Under the pieces are notes generated by a model. It did not search any database and was not told where the DNA came from. It saw nothing but the letters and a program-made list of their open reading frames with translations. The position numbers and the translations under genes are program-made. 64,000 nucleotides of DNA from Chlorella sorokiniana (Eukaryota; Chlorophyta; Trebouxiophyceae; Chlorellales; Chlorellaceae): assembly GCA_025917655.1 (NCBI GenBank), contig CP084613.1, positions 2,978,001 to 3,042,000 of the forward strand, written 5' to 3'. Of the stretch, positions 1 to 12,318 are shown piece by piece. Numbering within the stretch: the first letter of the stretch is position 1; each line of letters opens with the position of its first letter.

Positions 1-340
1 CCGCCGCCTGGGCTACTCGTACATTGAGCTCACGGGTGGGTGGGGTGCGTGCGTGCGCATCGTGTTGCCCGAGTTACACTGGGAAGAAGGGCGAGGCTGT
101 TCGTGGCATGACTGACCACGTGTCTGGCTGGCCGCATGATCTGTCCATGCGCCGCCAACACCGCAGCCCCTTGCCTTGCCGCGCCCCCGCCCCGCCCCCG
201 CAGAGACGGTGCCCATCCGCCCCTTCAAGCACCACGAGTACGAGCGCTTCATCGTGCAAGCCTACCCGTACTACGCCTCGGTGGGCTCCATGATGGCGGG
301 CTTCACCGCCCTCGCCCTCCTCTTCCTGTACACCCGCTGA
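1..340 (+). CDS. OST48: Oligosaccharyltransferase 48 kDa subunit (OST48/WBP1/DDOST), C-terminal end only
   Basis: This is the 3' end of the subunit of the ER oligosaccharyltransferase complex that supports transfer of the lipid-linked glycan to Asn residues. Two exons are visible: 1-35 and 204-340, separated by an intron with GTGGGT donor and CAG acceptor. The split codon acg-g|ag-acg joins cleanly to read YSYIELTETVPIRPF. The last exon carries the family signature HHEYERFI followed by AYPYYASVGSMM, then one hydrophobic segment and a very short tail ending LYTR, matching the C-terminal membrane anchor of DDOST/WBP1 proteins. Most of the protein lies before the window. Known of the family: type I ER membrane protein. 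There is no recognisable ER-retention KK motif at the very end; only Arg is seen. Confidence 0.9.
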
Positions 341-430
341 AGGCGGCATCGGTGCTGGCCTGCTGTCGCGAGGCGTAGCTGTGGCCGACGTGCACTTCCT
401 TTTGCCCTCAGGCCATGCTCTTTGCTGGCT

Positions 431-1308
431 TCAAGAAAGTGCAAGGCAGTGGTGGCCAGCCGTTCGTCCCAAACATAACATGCTGAGGAGCGGCGGGCGT
501 TGGATGCAGCATTCGATCCCGCTGCCGTCAACGCATTTGATGCTCCGCACTGCCATGTTGCCCACCAGCAGCGCCCACACTTTGCAAGGCATCCTCCTGG
601 TCAAACCCGCGCTGGCTGCCCCCCCCTCCTTCTCAAAGGACAGCACGTTTTCCAGCTGCGATTTGTGCGTGGGGGTTGCATTGCGAGAGTGAGTGCGCCA
701 GATGAACTGCAGCAGCATCCACCCTGTCTCTCTGGGTGCCGCAACCCCGGCAAGCTCACCTGTGGCATGAGATCCTCGCTGGGCACGCTGCGCAGCTGAT
801 GTACCTGCAGGTGTTGAGGTGATGCGGCATGCGGCAGGCATGCACCCACCATGTTGGCGACCTTGCAGAACCGCTGCCAGCTGCGGACCTGTGACCGCAC
901 GGCTCCCCTCACCTCTGCCGCTTCCTTCCTCAGAGTTGCCTTGGCACTAGCCTGCACTGCCGGGTCAGCACTCACACGAGCCAGACGCTGGCTGCGGGTC
1001 AAAGGAGCACAGAGGCGGGGCAGTGGGATCGCCCGCTGGACATCGGTTGAAACTTCGGCGCACTTGGGAGCGAGTTGCCCAGTTTCCCTGCAACCAGCGC
1101 ACCTGACCCGCGACTGCAGACCGGCCACCGCCTGAGCGTCCACCTCGTCACGACTCAGGTAGGACTGCATGGACGTGCGGCCCAGGGCGGGCGCGCCGCT
1201 GGCGCTGGGCGGCAGAGGCGGGCGGGCGGCTGAGGGCGGCATCTGAGGGCGGGATGTCGTGCCGGATGGACCGCCAACTGGGCTGAAGGGGGGGACATGG
1301 CAGCACAA
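431..1308 (-). CDS. Hypothetical multi-exon gene, unrecognised
   Basis: I do not recognise this. The minus strand has an open frame of about 235 codons that reads less like a high-GC shadow than its neighbours (mixed charged and hydrophobic residues, e.g. RSWQRFCKVANMVGACLP). A good donor (CAG|GTGAGC) sits near 757 and an acceptor (CTGCTGCAG) near 701, after which reading continues FIWRTHSRN in another frame to a stop near 431. No start codon with a convincing context is visible, and no domain is apparent. It lies tail-to-tail with OST48. It may be an intron-containing small gene or simply 3' flanking sequence with chance frames. Confidence 0.25.
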
Positions 1309-1806
1309 GCTGTGCGTATCAGGCTAGAGTAGCTTGTAACACTTTGGATCTGATCTTGTGCACGTGCCTGCTTCCTCCCTGTGTGCAGCCCCCGCACCAC
1401 AAGTGCGCTCAATGCAAACCTGCTGCCCTGCTGGCGCGCTTCCGCCTCCACCCGCTGGCCGCCTTGCTGCCGCTTGTCAGGCGTGCTCCCGGGGAACAAG
1501 GACTTCATATAGCTGCGCCTCTCCACCACTTGGAGGGTTGCTGGTCTTGCTGAAAACTTTGGCTCCTGGCTCCAGATTGGGCTTTGGGCTTAAAACAAGG
1601 AGGGTGCGTGCGGGTGAATGTCTTCCCGCTGTCTGGACTGGCAACGACGGATTAAGGTTGACTAATGAGTGAAATTGGCCCTGTGCTGATATGAAAGCTT
1701 GGCGGCGGAGCGCCGGCGCCGTGCAGAACGCGCGCCAGCATGGCAGTCGATACCCCATCCCTTTCCCCAATCTCTCCCCCTATGAGCCATCACGGCATTC
1801 CTGCAG
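1309..1806. other. No supported gene; probable 5' region of the lipase gene
   Basis: About 500 bp with only overlapping chance frames. A tCCTGCAG acceptor ends at 1806, just before the first exon I can support for the lipase gene, so an upstream exon with the true start codon should lie here. The ATG at 1691 is one candidate, but it does not reach the downstream frame without a donor that I can identify. Confidence 0.4.
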
Positions 1807-4800
1807 TTCACACGACATGTGGGATGGACTAGACAGGCTCTCAAGGGCGCTGGGGGAGCCGTCTTCTCCATCGTGCTGGCCCTGCGCTGGTTTCATGCTC
1901 AATTCATAAAACCGGCAGGTTCTTTTGTGACTGACAGCCTCCTTCGATCGCTGGAAGAGAGTATAAAGGTGACCGGCGTTGTGTCGAAAACCTTCGCCTT
2001 ATCTGTGTTTTGGGGCTGTGTTTCGTTTGTGGCACGCGAGACAGGAACCGCCGACCATGACGCGGCCAGCCAGCTGTGCCGCGAGCAAGCGCTGTCGCCT
2101 GCTGCCGTGGGGCGTTGTCAGTCTGCCCTGTATTCTGTGCCTCGCAGGCTGTGGTTCGTGAATGGTTTGCGGTCATAAGCCAAAACATCAACACCACCTC
2201 AGCCTTTGTGTTGGCGCTGTTTACTCGCCGCAGCTACCGCCGCACAGCAGCACGTCGCGCCGCCGCCAAGCAGGCCGCCTGGCACCGGTGGTGGCAGTCG
2301 GCCCAGGGCACCTTCAACGCCCTGATAGAGCAGGAGTTTGGGGCTGGGGCGACAAACGGCAGCCAAGGCGACACAGGCAATGGAGAGCTGCGCAAGGATC
2401 AGCAGCGGCGGGGGCAGCAGGGGCGGCACGACGACGACGGCGAGGATGGCGGCAGGCCGGGCTCGCTTCGCGTGGCACCCTCGCCCCGCGTCCCGCCTGC
2501 ACAGCCCCCCTGCAGAAAAGCAGTCGATGGCGGTTATGGGGCGGCGCGGCGCCGGCAGGGGCGGCGGCAGCGCGCTGGAGGAGGCATGCGCCCCCTTTGG
2601 CCCCGACCTGCTGCGCCGCGGCAGCGCCCTCTTTGAGCTGCCCAGCGGGTATGCTGTGGCCGACATGGTGGCGCGGCGGGGCCTGCTGGAGGATCTGCGC
2701 GTGGGGGCTGAGGCGGGCATAGACCGTGCATTCGGCGCGGTGCGCAGGACGCTGCGTCGCATGCTGGGGCTGGACGGCGGCGAGGAGGGGCGGGGGAGGG
2801 CTGCGCGCCGCCGCGGCCCAGCCTCCGCCGACAGCCCCGGGAGCTGCTGGCACGCAGCATGCGGCGGCGCACGCCCCCTCCGCCCTGCCCCCGCTGCCCG
2901 AGGACGGCGGCGCCCAGCAGGCTGCAGCAGCAGACGTGGCGGAGGCACGGACGCCGCGCCGTGCCGCGCGCCGCCCCCGCTGCGCAGCCTGCTGCGCAGC
3001 GGGCGCCACTGGGGCGAGGACCTCAGCGTGTGGACCGCCAGCGACGTCATCCTGCGGGAGGGTTACCCGCTGGAGCAGCACAGCGTGACCACAGCGGGTG
3101 GGTGCCCGCTGCTGCCTGCCCGCCCAGCTGCCAGGCGTGGCCAGACGCCCCCTTGCTGCCCCGCACTCTTGTACCCAAGGCGGCGTTGCCCCGCGCCTCT
3201 GCTTTCTTGTTCTCGCTTCCATGCCCACCCATCACCGTCTACCCGCCCCCGCCCCGCCCTGCAGACGGCTACGTGCTGCAGGTGCACCGCATGCCGCGCC
3301 ACGGCGCCCGCGACGTGGCGCTGTTCCAGCACGGCGTCCTGGACACCAGCCTGGGCTGGGTGGCCAACGGGGTGCAGGGCAGCGCCGCCTTTGCCGCCTG
3401 GGACGCCGGCTTTGACGTGTGGCTGGGCAACTCGAGGTCCAACGCCCCCGCCTGCACAGAGGTGGGCGCAGCAGGCGGCGCTGCCTGGCTCTGGGAGGCC
3501 AGCTTGGGGGGCTGCTAGGCAAGCCAGCCGGCCAAGCAGCGGTGCATGCTCAGCAAGGCCACCCGCCGGTGTCACTGTGCTCCAGCCCCTGCGCCCCTGT
3601 GTCCCCCCCCCACACACACACCAGACCCTGAGCGGCAGGGATCCCGCTACTGGTGCTACTCCATGAACGAGCTGGGCCAGGACGACATAGCGGCGGGTGG
3701 GTGCAGGGCGCGGTGGCAGCGCCAGCGCGCCCGGCGGCGGGTCTTCTCTTCCCGGGCCGAGCGAGCGTGCCTCTGCGGCTGTGCTGTGCCCGGTTCTGTG
3801 TCACGAGGTGGGGTTTGTCACTGCCCCTCCTTGTGCCGCCACCTTGTGACATGCTGCAGCCGTGGAGCACATCCATCGCACCAAGATGGCTGAGCTGGCG
3901 GGGCCTGGGCGCCACGCAGCCGCCGCCGCCGTGGAGCAGCAGCAGCAGGGGGCATGCGGCGGGCGGCCACCGACTCGCAGCTGGGCACGCTGCGCTGGGT
4001 GGACGTGCGCAGCGGGGGCGGCCAGGAAGGAGGCGGGGAGGAGCAAACAGTGCAGCAGCAGCAGCAGCAGCAGGATGCAGCAGAGGAGGAGGACGGGTTG
4101 GCGCGTGGCGACAGCGTCGGCCGCCGCTGGTGGCGCCGCTGACGTGGCGCGGCGGCAGCGCCCCCTTGGCTCAAGAGCCAGCCGCAGGGCAGGAGCAACA
4201 CGGCGCACCGCCGCTGCGCCGCACTCAGTCGGCGGCCGAGCCGTTGGGGCACGAGTCTGGGCAGCACAGCGCGGTGCCCATCAACCTGTCGCAGCGGCGT
4301 GAGCAGCCGGAGGGTGCCGGGGGCGGCAGGGGGCGGCGGCGGCTCAGCCGGATGTGCTGCCGTACCGGCTGCAGGCGGTGGGTCACTCCCTGGGGGCCGC
4401 CTCCCTCCTCATCCACGCCGTCACCTGCCGCATGGCGGGCCGCCCGCACCGCCTGCGCCGCCTGGTGCTGATGAGCCCCGCCGGCTTCCACCCTGTGGTG
4501 CCCATGGTGAGCCCTTGAGCCCCCCCGCTGCACCTGCCCAGCAGCGGTCTCGCACGCCCCGCCCCGCCCGCAGCCCTGCAGGAGGCCTGCCCCGGACCCG
4601 GACCCAACGGTGCATGAGCTGCGCCCCCCCCTTCCTCCTCCCCACCAACCGCAGGGCCTGCGCTTCTGCGTCTGGCTCTTCCCCGCCCTCGCCTGGCTGG
4701 TGGACCGCACCCCCGGCCTGCGCGGGCGCGGCCTGGGCCTGCGACTGCCCTCCCCGCTGCTGCGCTACATCTCCTTCAAGCTGGCCATGGTGGGAGGGGC

Positions 4801-5856
4801 GGCCGCACCGCGCGCCGGCCGGGCTGCCCCTGCAGCCAGCCTGCGTGGCGCTGCCCACCACCCTGCCAAGCTTCCCTGGCTGACCGTGAGCGCGCGCCTC
4901 CCTCCCCCTTGCCACCCGGCCAGGACCTGCGCCACATGCCCGCCCTGCAAGACCTGGTCAAGGGGCTGATGCGCACCGCGCTCAGCGGGGATGCCAGCCA
5001 GTGGGATGCAGCGCTGCAGGTGGGCCAGCCAGCAGCCGGGGCTGCGCCCGCTAAGTGGACCTGGCTCAAGCGCGGCATGCTGGCTGCCTGCGCCACTCTG
5101 GCAGCACACTGCACACGCCGCAGCTGCGCTGGCAGACTCCCAACCCCCCTGCCTCCACCCCGCAGATGCCCCACTACTCCACCTACAGCATGCCCGCCCT
5201 CAGCCTGCACTGCGGCGCACACGTGAGCCCCTGAGCCTCGACCCCTGCTGCTGCTGCTGCTGACTCAGCTCGCTGCAGCCCGCCCCCCGTGCCGGCTACC
5301 GCAGCAGGCGGGCTCCAGCTCTGCATGCCCGCTGCATGCATGGCCCTGCCCTGCTCACTTCCTCCCAGCCCAGCCCTGGTCCCCCCCCCCGCACAGTTTG
5401 CCCAGTGGAGCCGAGACTTCTCCTTCCGCCTCTTCGACTACGGCAGCGCGGCGGCAAACCGCCGCCACTACGGCGCAGACCGGCCGCCCAGCCTGGCAGG
5501 TGCGCTGCGCCGCTGCTGTGCCGCCCCCTCGCGCAGCCTGCTCTGAAGGCGCCCCATCGCCGCAACCCCCTCTCTCACAACACGTGCACCCACATCCGGG
5601 CCCCCACCCACCCACCCATGCACACGCCTCCCCTCACCAGAGCACTACCGCCTGCTGGATGTGCCTGTGGAGCTGCTGGCGGGGGCGGCCGACGGCGTGA
5701 TCCCCCCCAGTGCGTGGTGCGGCACGTGCACCACCTGCGGGCGGCGGGGTGCCCTTCTCCTTCCGCGTGCTGCCCCTGGGCCACATGGACATGACCCTGG
5801 CGGTGAAGGACGAAATACGGGCCTTTGTGCTGTCCAAGCTCACGCGCGCGCTGTGA
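1807..5856 (+). CDS. Acid-lipase-type alpha/beta hydrolase (partial AB-hydrolase lipase domain)
   Basis: Predicted neutral-lipid or steryl-ester hydrolase of the lysosomal acid lipase/triacylglycerol lipase superfamily, in the long plant-type form with an extra N-terminal region. Exon 1807-1968 (ending EESIK, donor GTGACC) joins in phase to 2148 (AVVREWFAVISQN). The lipase-associated domain follows: EGYPLEQHSVTTADGYVLQ, then MPRHGARDVALFQHG, GWVANGVQGSAAF and DVWLGNSRSN. The nucleophile elbow GHSLGAAS has its Ser codon at 4387-4389. The acid is in LLAGAADGVIPP and the His in LPLGHMDMTLAV near the C-terminus. The stop is at 5854-5856. At least ten exons are needed. Two one-base frame breaks occur in the last exon, at the C run 5702-5708 and the G run 5746-5749. 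An additional unresolved frame change lies in the low-complexity N-terminal part. The start codon is not found. Confidence 0.8.
4051..4071 (+). repeat. (CAG)n microsatellite
   Basis: Seven CAG triplets in a low-complexity, Gln/Glu-rich insertion of the lipase gene, between the first lipase blocks and the nucleophile elbow. Confidence 0.85.
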
Positions 5857-6367
5857 GGCGGCGGCGGCTGCAGACAGCACACGCGGCGAGGTGGCCAGAG
5901 GCGTGCACCCTGCACCCTGCACCATGGCTGCTGTCCTACCCTGAGCATGCGTGCGTCCGTGACCCCATTGTCAACAAGCACCGTTAATGCCCAGGCTCGG
6001 TTCTGGGGTTTGGGGTGTGGCGATATCCTGGGGAATCGATTCTGTGTGGCGCCGTGCGTTCAAGCAACTAGCAGGCAGCCTACTCCCTGGACCTCTGCCG
6101 CGGCACTCCAGCTTGATTCCCATCATGAACGTTTGGGAAGCTTCAAACCTAAAGTAGTCATCCCGACCTGTGCATGACCCCAAGTGACAGCACCGCTCAG
6201 ACCGCTGCAGCGTGCACAGCGCAGGAGAACTGCTAGGAAATCATGGATATTCGACCGACTGCCATTGATACGCTTCTATTCCTGCATCAATCGCTTGAAC
6301 TTCGCCTTAGGGACGCGTGGCTGGCTTAAACCCACGACCTTTCTGTCTCGCAAGGTGTCGGACAACC
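5857..6367. other. Intergenic, 3' of lipase and 5' of secreted PAN-like gene
   Basis: 511 bp without a supported gene. Base composition is noticeably more AT-rich from about 6100, as expected of a promoter in this genome. Both flanking genes run in the same direction. Confidence 0.5.
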
Positions 6368-8254
6368 ATGCTTCCCACTCGCGTCCTGCTCGCGTGCGCT
6401 GTGCTGGCTTGTTTTGCCCCGGCACAGGCCCGCATCCTGCATCAGGTGTGCTGGGGAACCTCCACGCGTTGGGGTTTGGCGGCCATGCTGGAGGACCTTG
6501 CATGCGCGACCTGCTGCTTTGGGACTGCATGAAAGGGCCGCAGCAAGCGTTGATCGGATGGCAAACAGAACCGGAGATGGGGCTAGATACCTCAGTCCTG
6601 AATGGACTGAAAAGGGCAGTCCAGATTTTGGACCCCTGCCTGCCCTTGTTTCTGTGTGTCCATAGTACACACACCAAGTGCCGCCATCCACCTCATCCCA
6701 CGCCTCTGCAGAGCGGCAGCACCTCTGACTTCACGAACGAGAACAACACGCTGCTGCTGGCCACCACCACCGTGGGCAACGGCGACGCCACCGCCGCCAG
6801 CGCGGCCGCGTGCATCACCCTGTGCCTCGACGACCCAGACTGCACCTACTGGTCCTGGTGCCCCGCCAACGAGACCGCCGGCTGCACCGTGCCGGGCATC
6901 AACGGCGGCGCCAGCTCTGTGGCGGACGCCAGCGCCTGCCTGCTCACCTACGACGCCGCCGCCGACCAGCTGGCCGTGTTTGTGGCCTCGGGCGCGGGCA
7001 TCGCGTTTGCGGGTGGCAGGTGTGCTCGGGGAGGGCCTGACCTGCCCCCTGCATGCTGCCGCTCTGCTGGCTGGCTGCGGGCTGTCCGCCTGCTGGCCAG
7101 GCTCGAACAGGTCGGCAAGCGCCTCAAATCCCCGCCTCTCCCCTCACCTGGCCCTCATCAAGGGCCCGGCTGCCCCCTCCTTCCCCCAACCCTGCAGGTA
7201 CAACCCCAGCAACGCTGCTGCAGCAACCAGCGCGCCCGGCAGCCCCCGACCCCGCCAACCCCGTCACCTTCATCGACCCTGCCGGCACCCCCAAGGAGTG
7301 CAACGGCTGGTTCACCGGCGACCAGTGGGCGGGCGACGAGATCGAGTGCCACGTGAGCAGGGGCAGGGGCTCTGGAGCGGCGGCGCCAAAACGGGGTGGA
7401 GCTGGCTGCCCGGCTGCAACCCGCCCAAGCACCCGCTGCCGGCATAAGTTCACCCCGGCTTCCACCCGGCTTCCTTTGCAGGTCTGCAACGGCGACTACC
7501 AGCTCAAGTGCGACCTGGACACCGACCTGATCGGCGACGACAGGTGATGACAGGGCCGGCAGCGCTGCGCTCCTCAACGCCTGGCCTTCGAGTCTCCCGA
7601 CGCTGCCGGGTTGGGTCAGCAGCTCTGCGCCACACCCTGCACACCCCTGCCTGCTTCTGGGCCCTGCTGCAGCGTCAAGTGCGAGTTTGACAGCGCTGGC
7701 CTGGGGGCCTTCATCAACAACGCCATCGAGGTGGGGCTGGGGGTGGGGCGCGTGGGCGGGTGGGGGTGGGGGTGCAGGGAGATGCAGGTGGCGAACGCTC
7801 TGCAGCCGTGTTGCTGCCCGGGTGTCCATGCGCTGCCCTTTTCATCATTGTTCTGGCCTCTCCCTGCAGTTTGACTGCGTCGTGGACTTTACGAAGACGC
7901 CTCAGGTGGGCTTTTAGCGGGACGCCCGCGTGCTGGGTTGTCCAGCCTGGCCTGTTGTGCCGTGCAACGCAGGCCATGCCTTGATTGCTTGGCTAACTCT
8001 CAGCATCTGCGCCCTCCTCTCCCCCCCAGAACCAGTGCGACTGGGTGGACATTGCCTCCAAGCTGCCCACCTGCGCCGTGGAGCCCGTGCGTCGCATCCT
8101 GGCGGTGAGCCCGCCCAGCCCGCCGCCAGGCTGGCACACCCACTGTGCCTTTCCCCACTGCGACAGGAGGCAGGCTGCCTCACTTTCCTGCTGCGCCTGT
8201 CTGCCGCCATCCTGCCAACCCCCCGCCCAACAGACGTGGAGGCCCGACGAGTGA
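6368..8254 (+). CDS. Secreted Cys-rich protein with PAN/Apple-like domain
   Basis: Secreted or cell-surface protein of unknown role. The ATG at 6368 opens a clear signal peptide, MLPTRVLLACAVLACFAPAQA. Exon 1 ends ILHQ, and the next exon starts after CTCTGCAG at about 6711. The second exon resembles a PAN/Apple module: SAAACITLCLDDPDCTYWSW followed by CPANETAGC, the spaced-Cys pattern of such ligand-binding domains. Further short exons each add Cys pairs: KECNGWFTGDQW, VCNGDYQLKCDLDTD, SVKCEFDSAGLGAF, FDCVVDFTKTP and NQCDWVDIASKLPTC. The chain ends TWRPDE at the TGA 8252-8254. Seven or eight exons are needed; the junction near 7200 requires a frame adjustment I could not settle. The C-terminal part is not a family I recognise. 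The PAN assignment rests only on Cys spacing and the W/C context. Confidence 0.65.
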
Positions 8255-8694
8255 GGCGCTGCTGCCCGCGCACGGCGGCACCCGTGTGTGGCAGCCGCTA
8301 GGGCTGGGTGACTGCCTACCTTGGACTACGTGATGCCCTTTTCCTATTGTTGATTCAGCAAGCTCTGCTTTTCATGCAGTTGCACTCGCATACAGGTTGC
8401 AACAAACGCACGCGATTTTTGCCGACCCTCTGCGGGTCCATCTGAACATTCACTCAGAATACTCCCTTCTCTTGGCAATGCCAGCCAGCATCGGCATACT
8501 GCAACAACCTGTAAAGACCACAACTGGGCATCTCTACGATTCAACACAGGATCAGGCGAGCGCAGTGACTGGGAGGGTGGGCCAGCGGCACACCGAAAGG
8601 AAAACAGGGCGGAAAAGCAGTCTTCAGTAAGAAAAACTGGTTGCACGGCACCGTGGGGCCGGTCATGCTTGAGGCCTACCCCGCCTGCGCCCGA
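8255..8694. other. Convergent 3' intergenic region
   Basis: Sequence between the stop of the secreted PAN-like gene (+) and the stop of the RecD2-type helicase (-). It is relatively AT-rich and has no supported reading frame. A TGTAA lies at 8510-8514 on the plus strand, about 256 bp after the upstream stop, and may serve as its polyadenylation signal. Confidence 0.4.
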
Positions 8695-10126
8695 TGCTGC
8701 TGCTGCTGCTGCTGCTGCTGGCCAGGCGGGGCCGCCCCCAGCTCGCAGCGCAGCGCGTGCAGCCCCTCCAGCACGCTGCCGCCGCCGCCGGCCTCAAACT
8801 GCGGCCGCTGCTCCAGGAAGCTCCAGCAGGTCTGCAGGCGCCCCACGTCCGCCTCCAGCAGCTGGGGGCGGCGCGCGCCAGGTGGCACAGCACCGCGCCG
8901 CCCCAGCCGCTCGCCCAGCCAGGCCGCCGCCGCCGCCGCTCGGTCCCAGTCGGCCAGGGCCCCGGGGGCGTGCAGGCGCAGGTGCCGCACCACGCCCGCC
9001 GCCTCCGCCTCCGACAAGCCCTCCCGCTGCTGCAGCTGGCGCCGCACCGCCGCCAGGCGCTCGGGCGGCCGCGCCGCTGCCGAGGGCGCCGTGGCCGGCG
9101 TGTGGCCAGCCGCTCTGGGCGGCCGGCTCCTGAACGGGGGGCTGCCGCCGCGGCCGCCTGCTGCGACGAGTGCGCTGCCGCCTGCTGCTGCCACTGCGCC
9201 GCCTGCGCCAGCATCTGCTCCTCGTTGCTGAACGCCTGCGGCTGCAGCTCTGGCAGGGCGCCCTGCCGCCGCCCCTCCTCCAGCCGCGCATGCAGCCAGG
9301 TGAGGCGCGCGTGGTCGTCGCGCCGCCGCACCGCCCGCACCAGCGGGTCGGCGGCGCTGCCGCTGCCCGCGCACACCACCACCAGCTGGCGCTTGGCGCG
9401 CGTCAGGCCTGCGGCGGGCGGGGCAGGCCGGCGGGTGTGGGTGCAAAGGGCAAGGCAGCTGCGGGGCGGGCGGAGCGGGCGCCCACCACACCCACGGCCC
9501 CCGCTCACAGGCAGCGCCAACGGCCGGCGGCTGCCGCCCCAGCGCCCCCTGTCCCCCCCACCCACCGGTGTAGAGCAGGCGCCGCGTGAGCATGCGCCCG
9601 TGCTGCGGCGCCAGCGCCAGCACCACGTGCGCCGCCTCCCCGCCCTGCGCCTTGTGCACCGTCACCGCGTAGCCCAGCTCCAGCTGCGACACCTCCACCC
9701 CCGCGTAGCGCCGCCGCCTCCACCCCGCCCCCAGGTGCGGGAAGTGCACCACCAGGGAGCGGTCGGCGGCGCTGCAGGCCACCACCTGGGGGAGAGCAGG
9801 GGGCACGCGCGTGCGGGTGTGTGCGCGGCTGTTCAGGGCCGGCTGGCTCAGCGGACGGGGTCGCAGGGCGCGGGGCAGCCCGCGGAGAGAGTGTCGCACG
9901 CGCCCTGGCTCCCTCACACACACATGCCCACACACCGCCCTCGGTCGCCCCCGACCTCCCCCCCGCACACACACACCCCGCCCTTGGTCGCCCACCCACC
10001 CACACGGCCCCCCTGCCTCACCCTGCCCTGGTCCCCGTTGAACACCTCCTTGTCGTAGTCGTTGGCCAGCTGGATGACGGCGTCACCCACGCGGAAGGCG
10101 CGCTGCTCCCCGCCGCCCACCCCCTC

Positions 10127-10168
<42 letters not shown>

Positions 10169-12282
10169 GAGCGTGGCAGCTCCGCCTTGCCGCGCGCCGG
10201 CGGGTTGAGCAGCGCCTGCAGCATCGGGTTGAGGGCGCCGGTGCCGGCGGGGCCCTTGCGCATGGGGGTGATCACCTGCGCGAGGGGGTGGGAGGGGGCA
10301 GGCGGTTGCTGTGCAGGCCCCGCGTACCAAGCGGTGGCCCTCCTGCGCGGCTCACCACAGGCGCAGCCACCATTCCCTCCTTCGACGCGGAGCTGTGCAG
10401 CTGCCCCTCCCCTACCCCCACCTGCAGATCCACCTCGCCTCCCCCAGCTGGGCGTGCGCTTGGCGCAGCGCCACCACCGACTGCCGCACCGCCGCCACCA
10501 TGTCCCCGGCTGCCGCCGCTGCGGGTACCAGCAGCGCGTCGCTGGGCGGCGCCTGCAGGACGGCGGGGTCGGGCGCCACGTGCTGCAGCAGGGGCACGTC
10601 TCCGCGCCGCACTGCGGGGGGAGAGGGGGTGTGCGGGTGGGGGCATGGGACAGGTGGTGGGAACCACAGTTCAACAGGTGTCAGCTGGCCCCCTGCACCA
10701 CGTCCCACCACGCCTGTACACAAGCGCACCCCCCGTGCGCCCACCCGCCAGCGCGGAGGTGATGATGGCGGACTGGGCGGCCTGGCGGAAGATCTCGCGC
10801 AGGTCCACCACCGGCACCAGCCGCGACGCAATCAGGCTCTGCAGCACCGAACCGGGGCCTGCGGGCGAGGGAAGGGGGGACGGGGGGGGGAAGCGGCAGC
10901 GCCACGTGGGGAAGGGCGGCGACGGCGGGGCGGGCACATCGATGGTGCAGCCCCACTCCAGGGCCAGCGAGCCGCCGGGCTGCCGCAGCCCCCCACCCAC
11001 CCGCTCACCCACGGGCGGCAGCTGGTCCACGTCTCCCACCAGCACCAGCTGGCAGCGCGGGCGCAGCGCGTCAAACAGCGCCGCCGCCAGCGGCAGGCTC
11101 AGCATCGACGCCTCGTCCACCAGCACGGCGTCGGCTTCCAGCGGCTTGCCCCTGCAGCGGCCAGCGGCGGCCAGCGGCGGCGCCAGCGTGAGCGCCGTGC
11201 AGATGGCCTGGTGCGCCGAGGGCCGCCCCAATGGGAGGGACACAGGCAGGCAGGCGGAGAGGCATCAGGCCAACAGAGCCCCCCGCACTTGTGGTAGAGG
11301 AAGCGCCCCTGTGCGCCCAGCCCCGCCTCCTCGGCCGCCGCGTCGACGTCTGCGGGGCCGCCCTCCGCCCCGCGGCTGGTAGCCCAGCAGGCGGTGGATG
11401 GTGCACGGCTCGATGCCCTGCATGGTGCCCATGCGCTGCGCAGCGCGGCCTGCATGCGGGGCAGCATGGTGTGTGTTGGGGGCGGGGTTGCCGCGGCGCT
11501 GGGTGCCGGCGTGCTGGCGCTGAAGCTCAGCCGCAGGCCTGCCAGGGAGCAGCCCAGGGGAAGCGCGGTGCCCGGTGCCGCAGCCAGGGGCGGGCGCTGG
11601 TCGTCGCGCCGCCGTGCCCCCCCCGCCCCCACCCACCCACCCGTGGGCGCCGCGATGCGCACCACCTTGTTCTGCGCGGCCCACAGCTTGACGAGGGTCT
11701 GCACCACGGTGGTCTTGCCGCAGCCGGGCCCCCCGTCACAACCATGAGCGGCGCGTCGCTGGCCACCTCCATCGCCCGCACCTGACCCTCGCTCAGCTGC
11801 AGGTCTGCGGGGGAGGGGGAGGGGGGCGGGGGGGGCAAAGCCAGCAGGCGCGCAAGGGGCTTGGTGGGTGTGTGGCTTGGCGAGGGGGACGGGGCAGCAG
11901 GAGGGGTTGGGAAGCTGGCTGGCGGCGCGCCTGCGGTGCTGCCCCCCGCTCACCGCTGGTGCTCTGGTTGGCCTGCACCCACTTGCGCACGCGGCCCAGC
12001 TGGCGACTGCTGGGCTGGCGGTAGGCGGCGGCCCGCTGCAGAGAGCGCTTGGCCACCACGCACTCGGCGGCGTGCAGGTGGGGGAGTAGCAGCGCGTGGA
12101 GGGGCCCCACGCAAAACCGGGGCACGGCGGCTCCGCCTGCAGCGCCGCCATGGTGAGCCCGAGGCTGCTGCAGCACCCGCGGGGCCGCTGCTGCCGGGCG
12201 CCCCGCCGCCGCGGGCCTCCTCCCAGGCCGCCTTGATCTTCTCGGCGGTCTTGGGGCCGATGCGGCGGCACAGGCTGCACGG

Positions 12283-12318
<36 letters not shown>

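Noticed and set aside
2199-3228. Long minus-strand open frames opposite the lipase gene
   Set aside because: Arg/Ala/Pro-rich composition typical of GC-rich shadows; no domain and no splice logic.
8694-10058. A 454-codon plus-strand open frame opposite the helicase C-terminus
   Set aside because: Shadow of conserved helicase exons on the other strand; composition dominated by Arg, Pro, Ala and His from antisense codons.
11690-11760. Programmed ribosomal frameshifting in the helicase and other genes
   Set aside because: The breaks occur in many unrelated genes at ordinary C/G runs, always with one base missing and without slippery heptamers or shared downstream structures.
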